DNA of 64,000 bases from JAGVPT01 sp963827085 (GTDB lineage: Bacteria; Bacteroidota; Ignavibacteria; UBA10030; UBA8401): contig CAWGZY010000003.1 in the NCBI GenBank assembly GCA_963827085.1, positions 1,364,001 through 1,428,000 on the forward strand, in the 5' to 3' direction. Positions 7,431 through 14,917 of this stretch are shown here, in pieces (within the stretch, counting starts at the first letter, position 1; each line of letters begins with the position of its first letter). A program made the position numbers and the translations under genes. The notes under the pieces are model-generated. The model was not told the DNA's origin, did no database searches, and saw only the letters and a list, made by a program, of their open reading frames with translations.

Positions 7431-10250
7431 ATGAAAAATCATCGCATCTTCCGCGTCATTTTATTTTTCTCATTGTTGGGCTATCCATGCACTCCCCTTC
7501 ACGCACAAACCACCGGAATCAAGAACGGAGCCGAGTTCAATGCTTCCGGCCTCAATGTGCGGGTTCAGTTTTACGATGAGAACATTGTTCGGGTGATAAA
7601 ATGGAGCCGGGGGGGAACGAGCACAAAACTAAGCTTAATGGTGATCAAAGACTCAATTCCCGAGCTCGGAATCAACGTAGAACAAGACAGCACGGCGATC
7701 CTGTTGACATCGCCGACACTTTCAGTAAAAGTGTCCAAGTCTGACGGCAGTATTGAATACCTGACAGCCGATAAGAAAACCATCCTTCAGGAGAAAGGAA
7801 AAGCATCCTTCGGTCCTGTCGTCTACAATTCGGACTCCGGTTTTACCGTTCAGCAGCATTTTCAACTCACGCCGGACGAGGGGATTTATGGACTCGGACA
7901 GTTCCAGTCCGGGATTCTTAACTACCGCGGCAAAAAAGTTGTGCTCGTCCAGTCCAACACAGAGGATGCGAATCCATTTCTTGTTTCCACCCGGAACTAC
8001 GGAATTCTCTGGGACAATTATTCCAAAACCGTTTTCGAAGATGATATGGAGGGAGCTTCACTCTGGTCGGATATCGGAAACAACATCGACTATTATTTTG
8101 TGTACAGCAAAGATATAGATGGTGTTATCTCGGGCTACCGCGAGCTGACCGGAAAAGCGCCCATGTACGGAAAATGGGCCTACGGGTACTGGCAAAGCAA
8201 GGAACACTATGCAACGCAAGCCGAGGTGCTTGCTGTCGCCGAGAAGTACCGCAAGTTGAAAATGCCGATCGACAACATCATTCAGGATTGGGACTATTGG
8301 AATGGAAATGAGAACTGGGGCGGAATGTTTTTTGACAAAACGCTGTATCCCGAGCCGAAGGTGATGTGCGACCGGCTTCATGCAATGAATTTTCACATCA
8401 TCATCTCCATCTGGCCGGCGCTGGGTCCGAACACCCCGGTCTACGCAGACATGGAGCGTCACGGATTTCTCTACAAACCGGTAGGCTGGGCAGGGTTTAA
8501 ATACTACGACGCTTTTAATCCCGCGGCAAACCAGCTCTATTGTCAGTATCTCAGGAAAGGACTCTACAGTCAAGGTCTTGACGGATGGTGGATCGATTCT
8601 TCGGAGCCCGACGTCATCAACGCAGGCACCGCAGCATCGAGCGAGTATGAATTGAAAAAAATGGGGATGAATTTCCGGGGATCGTGGGCACGGTACCTCA
8701 ACGGCTTCCCGCTGGCGATGACCTCGGACATCTACAAGAACTGGCGGGATCAAACCTCTGACCGCCGCGCGTATATCCTGACCCGATCGATGTACGCGGG
8801 TCAGCAGCGGAATGCGGCAACGACGTGGACGGGCGACATCGGCGCAAGCTGGGATATCTATCGCGATCAGATTTCCGCCGGCATCAACCATTGCATGTCG
8901 GGAATTCCGTACTGGACGTTCGACATCGGCGGCTTCGTCCTTGGCGCCTACGGCGGTGTATTTATGAACGGGGGAAAAGATCCGGCGTACCAGGAATTAT
9001 ATGCGCGTATGTTTCAGTTTGGAGCTTTCTCCCCCATCTTCCGTTCGCACGGGTCTGAAACACCTCGGGAGATATGGGAAATGGGTGATTTCACGGAACC
9101 GATACTGAAGGCGGACAACCTGCGCTACCGGCTCATGCCGTACATCTATTCATTGGCTTGGATGGTGACAGACAAGGACTACACAATGATGCGCGGACTG
9201 CCGATGGACTTCCCGGCCGACAAACACACGTACTCCCTCAACGATCAATTTATGTTCGGACCATCGATGATGGTTTGCCCCGTAACAAACTATATGTACT
9301 ATCGTCCGCCCGAGTCGAGTGTGTTGATCGGGCCCGAGTACTTCACAACGAATGACGGCAAGCCGGGTTTGAGCGCAAAATATTACAAAGATGCCGGGCG
9401 AACAATTTTGAGTAAAGAAACGATTGACCCAAACATCGATTTTGTTTGGTACACGGGACGTCCGGAGTGGGCGACCGATTCGATGTATGCGATCCAGTGG
9501 TCTGGGAAACTTGTGCCCAAAGAAACAGGCAAACATCAATTTCATTTGGTGAGCTACGACGCGAAACGCATCATTCTTAACGGCGATACACTAAGAATAG
9601 TTTACAAAAGCGTTGAAGAGTATACAGAGCCTGTTGAACTGATTGCCGGGAAAAAATACAATCTTGTCGTTGAAACCGAGAACAATTCCACCGGTGCCGC
9701 AAAGATGCGCCTCTTTTGGAAAACTCCATCAATATTCGCCAAAGAGGAAATGAAAGAGGAGAGAGAAAAAACGAGATCGGTGTATCTTCCCGCCGGGCAG
9801 CGATGGTTCGATTTCTGGACGGGGAGTATTCTTGAAGGGGAAAAAACAATCGAGGCAGATGCGCCGATCGACAAAATCCCATTGTTTGTGAGAGCCGGGT
9901 CGATCGTCCCAATGGGACCGTTCCTCCAATACTCAACGGAAAAACCCGCAGACCCTATCGAGCTGCGCATTTACCCGGGTGCCGATGCTCGTTTCACCCT
10001 CTACGAGGATGAGAACGACAACTACAATTATGAAAAAGGAATCTACTCAACCGTCGATTTCATATGGATTGATGGCAAGGGCGAGCTCACAATCACAGAC
10101 CGCAAAGGTGAATTCCCCGGCATGCTGAAGGAGCGCACCATAAAAATTGTGCGTGTAGGACACGAACATGGAACAGGATTGAACATTGAAGAGCGCCCCG
10201 ACAAGGTTGTCACGTACGTTGGAAAAGAAATAACCGTGGATGTGAAGTAA
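7431..10250 (+). CDS. GH31 alpha-xylosidase-like enzyme with a PA14 domain after the barrel
   Basis: 939 residues with an N-terminal signal peptide ending near LHAQ (about residue 26). An N-terminal beta-sandwich (about 30-235) precedes the GH31 barrel, with nucleophile Asp389 in GWWIDSSEPD and acid/base Asp469 in TWTGDIG. A PA14 sugar-binding module (about 635-765) lies between the barrel and the C-terminal beta domains. The GH31 subgroup with the WWxDxxEPD signature contains alpha-xylosidases acting on xyloglucan oligosaccharides. It is co-transcribed with the GH3 gene 41 bp upstream. Alpha-glucosidase activity cannot be excluded. Confidence 0.88.
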   Translation: MKNHRIFRVILFFSLLGYPCTPLHAQTTGIKNGAEFNASGLNVRVQFYDENIVRVIKWSRGGTSTKLSLMVIKDSIPELGINVEQDSTAILLTSPTLSVKVSKSDGSIEYLTADKKTILQEKGKASFGPVVYNSDSGFTVQQHFQLTPDEGIYGLGQFQSGILNYRGKKVVLVQSNTEDANPFLVSTRNYGILWDNYSKTVFEDDMEGASLWSDIGNNIDYYFVYSKDIDGVISGYRELTGKAPMYGKWAYGYWQSKEHYATQAEVLAVAEKYRKLKMPIDNIIQDWDYWNGNENWGGMFFDKTLYPEPKVMCDRLHAMNFHIIISIWPALGPNTPVYADMERHGFLYKPVGWAGFKYYDAFNPAANQLYCQYLRKGLYSQGLDGWWIDSSEPDVINAGTAASSEYELKKMGMNFRGSWARYLNGFPLAMTSDIYKNWRDQTSDRRAYILTRSMYAGQQRNAATTWTGDIGASWDIYRDQISAGINHCMSGIPYWTFDIGGFVLGAYGGVFMNGGKDPAYQELYARMFQFGAFSPIFRSHGSETPREIWEMGDFTEPILKADNLRYRLMPYIYSLAWMVTDKDYTMMRGLPMDFPADKHTYSLNDQFMFGPSMMVCPVTNYMYYRPPESSVLIGPEYFTTNDGKPGLSAKYYKDAGRTILSKETIDPNIDFVWYTGRPEWATDSMYAIQWSGKLVPKETGKHQFHLVSYDAKRIILNGDTLRIVYKSVEEYTEPVELIAGKKYNLVVETENNSTGAAKMRLFWKTPSIFAKEEMKEEREKTRSVYLPAGQRWFDFWTGSILEGEKTIEADAPIDKIPLFVRAGSIVPMGPFLQYSTEKPADPIELRIYPGADARFTLYEDENDNYNYEKGIYSTVDFIWIDGKGELTITDRKGEFPGMLKERTIKIVRVGHEHGTGLNIEERPDKVVTYVGKEITVDVK

Positions 10251-10399
10251 ACGGGTCGAAACGCAACAGCGATTGCGGATGATGTTGGTCGCGCAAGGAG
10301 GCTAGACCACCAATTCATTCTGACGATGACAAACGGGATTTCGAAGACAGCCGGGCGTCAGACGACAGCGCCGGAAGCCAATCAGTTCGAGGCCGTGGA

Positions 10400-10560
10400 T
10401 ATCTCTCTACGCTGGCTGACTCGAATCTGTGCAGAGGTTTTGTGGATTCTCTGACAATGAATTCAGCGTGAAGGACGATGTTCTTTATCGCCAACGGTGT
10501 AGAAGATTCAATGTTGGTGATCAAGATCTCAGCCGCCTTTCTGCCCAATTCAAGGAAGGG
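10400..10560 (-). pseudogene. Truncated LacI regulator remnant (C-terminal end only)
   Basis: On the minus strand this encodes LELGRKAAEILITNIES, continuing with NIVLHAEFIVRESTKPLH. It matches the C-terminus of LacI regulator 1 (LRELGRKAAEILIKNIES and VVLHAEFIARGSTKALH) almost residue for residue. Similarity starts abruptly near 10560, where a short inverted repeat and a dispersed repeat begin, and there is no DNA-binding domain, so it is not functional. It lies about 135 bp from an operator of the same type as that beside regulator 1, suggesting an old duplication of a regulator-operator unit. Boundaries are approximate. Confidence 0.8.
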
Positions 10561-10580
10561 ACAGGCATTCATGCCTGTCA
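10560..10580. repeat. Short inverted repeat (hairpin)
   Basis: GACAGGCAT-TC-ATGCCTGTC forms a perfect 9-bp stem with a 2-nt loop. It sits at the breakpoint of the LacI remnant, next to a dispersed-repeat copy. It could be a leftover of the event that truncated the gene, or a small hairpin element. Confidence 0.55.
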
Positions 10581-10589
10581 GATAAGTGA

Positions 10590-10618
10590 GACAAGTTCCG
10601 AAGGAATGGCTTTGCCAA
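10590..10618 (-). repeat. Dispersed intergenic repeat A, partial copy
   Basis: On the minus strand this reads GGCAAAGCCATTCCTTCGGA, followed by ACTTG. It matches the core of the longer copies at 17338-17398 (minus) and 53651-53710 (plus). Only the core of the element is present here. Confidence 0.5.
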
Positions 10619-10662
10619 ATGTCTGACCGACAATACTTTGAACCTGAGTCACTACAAAATAC

Positions 10663-10706
10663 TTGACTCTTCCGGAAAAATTTCTAAATTAATTGAAGCG
10701 GTTCAA
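10663..10706 (+). promoter_or_regulatory. Predicted promoter and LacI-type operator of the GH13 operon
   Basis: TTGACT (10663-10668), 16 bp, TAAATT (10685-10690), 2 bp, then operator TTGAAGCGGTTCAA (10693-10706). Spacing is identical to the site at 4742-4785 and the operator differs by one base. It lies about 515 bp upstream of the GH13 start, leaving a long untranslated leader that includes the hairpin at 11051-11082. Another promoter closer to the gene is possible. Confidence 0.65.
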
Positions 10707-11050
10707 CCAAATTTTAACCAATTCAGCATTTCTCAATAACAATCGAGTTTACCGAAGATCTCAGCAATAGTCAAAGAACATTTGAGCTATGCGATGCGGC
10801 GGGATCGTTTAGGATTAACGGACATTTCGGATTTTTTTTTAGACCTTCCATCGATGGATGTTCAAGATTGACACTTGCGGCGAACCGCATGACGACGAGA
10901 TGAGAATATGCAAGAAGCTAATCGTGAGTTTGCAGCGGAGTTCCGAGCGGCGTCAGTTTCGGCCGCTAGTAATCCGGCAGTATCATCATCGCGAAAAAGT
11001 TAGTTTAGTGATCATAATGCAGCGGTTGTTTTCATCTTTCTCCTAACAAA

Positions 11051-11082
11051 ACGCCTGCAGCCGGTTTTTAGGTTGCAGGCGT
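11051..11082. repeat. CTGCAG-stem hairpin (copy 1)
   Basis: ACGCCTGCAGCC (11051-11062) pairs with GGTTGCAGGCGT (11071-11082) across an 8-nt loop, with one wobble pair. On the minus strand the stem is followed by TTTT, on the plus strand only by TTTG. Three other hairpins with a CCTGCAG/CTGCAGG stem occur at 23406, 32905 and 38046. It lies in the GH13 leader, about 140 bp before the start codon, so it could be an attenuator or the terminator of a lost minus-strand gene. Confidence 0.55.
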
Positions 11083-11221
11083 TTGTGTGCGTGACAATTC
11101 GTACTTTGAAAGATTCCGTTTCAGCAATTCCTCATACGCGCGGGACAACAATTCGACCATCCGCCAAGCACGACCTCGGCGGAGCGGATTTTACACGTAG
11201 CTTTTGAAAGGAGACACAATC

Positions 11222-13057
11222 ATGGAAGACAGCGTCGGGAGACGATCATTCATCAAGAAGTTGACCACGGTTGCTGTCGGCCTTGGCCTCGTAAAAACAT
11301 CGCGGCCGGAAAACGCGTTTGCAGATATTTTGGCCGCTCCGGCGAATTATAGCGCAAGAGCAGATAAAACGGATTTTTCGTCGCGTGAAATTACCGGCGG
11401 GTACAAGATTCCCCCCGATTGTCCCGAATGGGTTCATCGGGCAGTTTTCTATCAGGTATATCCTCAAAGTTTCTACGATTCAAACGGCGACGGCATCGGC
11501 GATCTGCAGGGAATCATCACAAAGCTCGATTACATCAAGAGCCTTGGAGTTGATGCCGTTTGGATCAATCCCTTCTTCGAATCCCCCTTCGGAGACGGCG
11601 GGTATGATATTTCAGATTATTACAGAGTGGCTCCCAGGTATGGGACGAATGAAGACGCGAAGATGCTATTCGCGGAGGCGCACAAGCGGGGACTGAAAAT
11701 TCTTTTTGATTTTGTTGCAAGCTACTCTTCGATGGAACATCCCTGGTTTAAAGAGTCATCACGTCAGGAAAAAAATAAATATTCCAATTGGTATATCTGG
11801 ACGGAGAATGTCTGGCTCAATCCCCCAAAGAACTTTGAAGGGGCGTTTATCAAAGGGTATGGGAGACGAAACGGACAGTACATGCAGAATTTCTATTTTT
11901 CCGAACCCGCGTTGAATTATGGATTTGCCTCCCCCGATCCGGCGCAGAATTGGGAACTCCCGACCGATCATCCCGACGTCGCTGCAATGAGAGAGGAAAT
12001 GAAAAACGTCTGCCGTTTCTGGCTAAGCATGGGAGCGGATGGGTTCAGGGCCGACATGGCCGGAGCGCTGGTGAAATCATCCGGCGTCACGGGGAATCAA
12101 CAATTCTTCACGACACAGGAAGGCGAAACCAAACGATTCTGGAGAGAGGTGAGAATGATGCTCACGAAGGAATTTCCCGAAGCGTTCATGGTTTCGGAGT
12201 GGTCGTATCCTTCCTCGGCTCTCGACGGATGCTTTCATGCGGATTTCTTCCATTGGTTCGAGGGGTACAACGACCTTTTCCAGAAAGAGAGCTGGAGGAT
12301 TCTCAACGGTTACTCCGAAGGCTACAGCTATTTCGACGTTGAAGGCAAAGGCGACATCACCTTCTTCCTGAGCAAGTTCATGGAACAATACAATCTGACA
12401 AGAGAGAAAGGATACATTTCTCTTCCCCTGGGGAATCATGACAACGCACGATTGGGAAACAAACGAAGCGATGACGATCTGGAAATTATCTACGCTTTTG
12501 GACTTACCATGCCGGGTGTAACGTTCATCTATTACGGAAATGAAATCGGAATGCGTCAGCTGCCCGAGAACTGGCCGCAAGTTGAGGGAGCCTACCGCCC
12601 GCGGAACGGGGCTAGAACGCCGATGCAGTGGTCGCGTGCGAAAAATCTCGGCTTCTCGACCGCTTCCGCCGAAAAACTGTATCTCCCCGTCGACCCTTCC
12701 GGCGATGCCGTGACCGTCGATGCCGAGGAAAAGGACTCGAACTCGCTCCTTAACAGGACACGCCGGCTGATCCAACTGAAACACTCGGAGCCGGCTCTTG
12801 CCGCCTACGCAGAGTTTGTTCCGCTCTATGCGAAGAAGGATGTGTATCCGTTTATCTTTGCCCGAGCGGCGAAAGACGACGTTGTCCTGGTGTTTCTGAA
12901 TCCTTCCGGGCGAAACGCAGATGCAGAGTTCACGTTGAACATTCCGTATTCGGAACTCACGCTCCTGTCCGGCAAGGAAATCCGAGTGAACAGGTCGGGA
13001 GACAAGATCTCAGCGGCGCTTCCCGGACGAACCTACGCCATTTACAAGCTGAAATGA
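11222..13057 (+). CDS. GH13 alpha-glucosidase/alpha-amylase family enzyme with a Tat-type signal
   Basis: 611 residues from the ATG at 11222, preceded by AAAGGAG at 11207-11213. An upstream in-frame TTG at 11204 overlaps that site and was not used. The N-terminus carries RRSFIKK (Arg7-Arg8) before a hydrophobic stretch ending AFA, a twin-arginine export signal, unlike the Sec-type signals of its neighbours. The GH13 barrel has the QVYPQSF entry motif, nucleophile Asp278 (FRADMAG), acid/base Glu326 (VSEWS) and transition-state Asp407 (NHDNARL). The QVYPQSF and GDGIGDLQGI segments resemble oligo-1,6-glucosidases. It acts on alpha-glucosides, which is unusual in an otherwise hemicellulose-directed locus. 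First gene of an operon. Confidence 0.87.
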   Translation: MEDSVGRRSFIKKLTTVAVGLGLVKTSRPENAFADILAAPANYSARADKTDFSSREITGGYKIPPDCPEWVHRAVFYQVYPQSFYDSNGDGIGDLQGIITKLDYIKSLGVDAVWINPFFESPFGDGGYDISDYYRVAPRYGTNEDAKMLFAEAHKRGLKILFDFVASYSSMEHPWFKESSRQEKNKYSNWYIWTENVWLNPPKNFEGAFIKGYGRRNGQYMQNFYFSEPALNYGFASPDPAQNWELPTDHPDVAAMREEMKNVCRFWLSMGADGFRADMAGALVKSSGVTGNQQFFTTQEGETKRFWREVRMMLTKEFPEAFMVSEWSYPSSALDGCFHADFFHWFEGYNDLFQKESWRILNGYSEGYSYFDVEGKGDITFFLSKFMEQYNLTREKGYISLPLGNHDNARLGNKRSDDDLEIIYAFGLTMPGVTFIYYGNEIGMRQLPENWPQVEGAYRPRNGARTPMQWSRAKNLGFSTASAEKLYLPVDPSGDAVTVDAEEKDSNSLLNRTRRLIQLKHSEPALAAYAEFVPLYAKKDVYPFIFARAAKDDVVLVFLNPSGRNADAEFTLNIPYSELTLLSGKEIRVNRSGDKISAALPGRTYAIYKLK

Positions 13058-13102
13058 ACAATACAAACAATCCGCATTGACAAATCACAAATGGGACAAA
13101 CA

Positions 13103-14821
13103 ATGAAAAAATCATTCCAAATTATCTTTGTCTTGTCTTCTGCACTCGCGGCGTTCGGTTATGCCCAAACAGAAAACACGGTTTCGGGCGTGGAACCGCC
13201 AGCCAATTCCGCACAGCTTCCTCACCTTCAGAAGCAGGGTACCGCTACACAGCTCATCGTCGAAGGGAAGCCATTCCTCATGATTGCCGGGGAACTGCAC
13301 AATTCAACCTGCGGCGGATTTGATTACATGAGACCCGTATGGAAGAAGTTAGCCGCGAAGAACCTCAATACGGTTGTTGGCACGGCTTCCTGGGAACTTG
13401 TAGAACCGACAGAAGGAAAGTTCGATTTTTCCCTTGTGGACAGCGAGATCATCGGTGCGAGAGAAGCACATCTCAAGCTAATACTGATCTGGTTTGCAAG
13501 CTGGAAAAACGGGAGCTCTGTGTATATCCCTTCATGGGTGAAGGGAGATTACAAAAAATATCCCAGGGCCAAAGATGAAACCGGAAAGCCGCTGGAAATA
13601 CTATCCACATTCGGAGAGGCTTCTTGTGAAGCAGATGCAAATGCTTTTGCAGCGTTGATGCACCATATCAGAGAAGTGGATGGTAAGGAGCAAACAATAG
13701 TCATGGTGCAGGTCGAGAATGAAGTCGGCGTCATCGATAATCTCGGGAAAACGCCCGGCAATGCGAGGAGGGATTTCAGCGTCGCAGCCAACGCGGCATA
13801 CAGCGGCCCGGTTCCAAAAAAGCTGATGGAATATCTGACCGAGCATAAGAAGAACCTGTACCCGCGGCTTCATGAAGTATGGTCAGCAAATGGTTTCAAC
13901 GCTTCCGGGTCATGGGAAGAAGTCTTCGGCAAGAGCGAATTCAAGTCTGAGAAGAAGGATTGGAAATTCTATTCATTTTACACCGAAGAGCTCTTTATGG
14001 CATGGAACTATGCCAAGTATATAGAAAAAATCACCGCTGCAGGCAAGAAGGAGTATCCCCTGCCGATGTACGTCAACGCATGGCTTAAACAACCCTTCAG
14101 TTATTGGCCTGGACGATATCCATCGGGAGGGCCGCTGCCGCAGGTGCTTGACGTATGGCGCGCAGGCGCGCCTTCGATCGACTTTATTGCACCGGATATG
14201 TACCTGGACGAATATACGTGGGCATGTCAGGAATACACGAGAAGCGGCAATCCGTTGTTCTCGCCCGAGACCCGCGGAGGAGAGTATGGCGCTGCAAGGG
14301 CATTCTATACATTTGGCGAATTCGATGCAGGATGTTTTTCTCCATTTGGCATTGATGACGACCGCTCTGCGAAGAACGACCCGTTGGATGAAAGTTATGC
14401 CGCATTGAGGACGATGGCTCCAATTATTCTCGCTAATCAGGGCAAGGGAACCATGAGAGGAATACTTGTTGATACGTTGGAGCCTGTCCAACGGTTTGAT
14501 TTGGGAGATTATACCATCGAAGCAAAACTTGAAGGCGAGAGAACCCCGGTCATCGCAGGAGGTCTTATCATACAAACAGGTCCGCAGGAATTTATCGCTG
14601 CCGGCAAATCACTCGATGTATATTTTGTTTCAAAGGCTGACACTTCTTTGCGCGTAGGGGTAAACGGAGTGGACGAAGGAAGATTTGAAGACGGTACATG
14701 GGTGTCTGAAAGAAGGTTGAACGGAGATGAAACACATGCAAGCACATCGGACGGAACGGGGTTGAAATTCCGCGGAAATAAGGTAAGTATACAAAAAATA
14801 TCGTTATATCGGTACAAATAG
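13103..14821 (+). CDS. GH35-like beta-galactosidase (DUF5597-type), secreted
   Basis: 572 residues from ATG 13103, which gives a typical signal peptide (MKKSFQ to GYAQ). A start four codons earlier is possible. A clan GH-A barrel carries VQVENEVG with probable acid/base Glu207 and LFSPETRGG with probable nucleophile Glu389. The opening ELHNST and TASWELVEPTEG segments match the GH35 beta-galactosidase layout, and the C-terminal beta domain (about 445-570) corresponds to the DUF5597 region. The family removes terminal beta-galactose, a normal substituent of xyloglucan side chains. It sits 45 bp after the GH13 gene and 96 bp before a GH31 gene. Confidence 0.78.
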   Translation: MKKSFQIIFVLSSALAAFGYAQTENTVSGVEPPANSAQLPHLQKQGTATQLIVEGKPFLMIAGELHNSTCGGFDYMRPVWKKLAAKNLNTVVGTASWELVEPTEGKFDFSLVDSEIIGAREAHLKLILIWFASWKNGSSVYIPSWVKGDYKKYPRAKDETGKPLEILSTFGEASCEADANAFAALMHHIREVDGKEQTIVMVQVENEVGVIDNLGKTPGNARRDFSVAANAAYSGPVPKKLMEYLTEHKKNLYPRLHEVWSANGFNASGSWEEVFGKSEFKSEKKDWKFYSFYTEELFMAWNYAKYIEKITAAGKKEYPLPMYVNAWLKQPFSYWPGRYPSGGPLPQVLDVWRAGAPSIDFIAPDMYLDEYTWACQEYTRSGNPLFSPETRGGEYGAARAFYTFGEFDAGCFSPFGIDDDRSAKNDPLDESYAALRTMAPIILANQGKGTMRGILVDTLEPVQRFDLGDYTIEAKLEGERTPVIAGGLIIQTGPQEFIAAGKSLDVYFVSKADTSLRVGVNGVDEGRFEDGTWVSERRLNGDETHASTSDGTGLKFRGNKVSIQKISLYRYK

Positions 14822-14828
14822 CATTTGG

Positions 14829-14847
14829 GAGCGCCTTTTGGGCGCTC
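14829..14847 (+). terminator. Hairpin after the GH35-like gene
   Basis: GAGCGCC (14829-14835), loop TTTTG, GGCGCTC (14841-14847): a perfect 7-bp GC-rich stem 7 bp after the stop codon. No T run follows, so it is more likely an mRNA-stabilising or attenuating structure between the GH35-like and GH31 genes than a full terminator. Confidence 0.5.
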
Positions 14848-14917
14848 TGCATGCTATTATTGCGATACACATTCTTTATGGGTGAGAATCTCATTCACAA
14901 TTTAAACGGGCGGCATT

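Larger units (their letters stand above)
10251..11221. other. Long intergenic region between the two plus-strand operons
   Basis: About 970 bp. It contains, in order: a LacI remnant on the minus strand (about 10400-10560), a 20-bp inverted repeat around 10560-10580, a dispersed-repeat copy (10590-10618), the promoter/operator of the GH13 operon (10663-10706), about 340 bp in which nothing was recognised, and a CTGCAG-stem hairpin (11051-11082). The arrangement minus-strand lacI, operator, plus-strand glycosidase copies that at 3486-5056. Confidence 0.6.

Noticed and set aside
10590..10655. Apparent extension of the LacI remnant (FGKAIPSELV resembling FSRHIPIDLT)
   Set aside because: The same nucleotides belong to dispersed repeat A, which is not coding at its other copies, so the match is probably chance.
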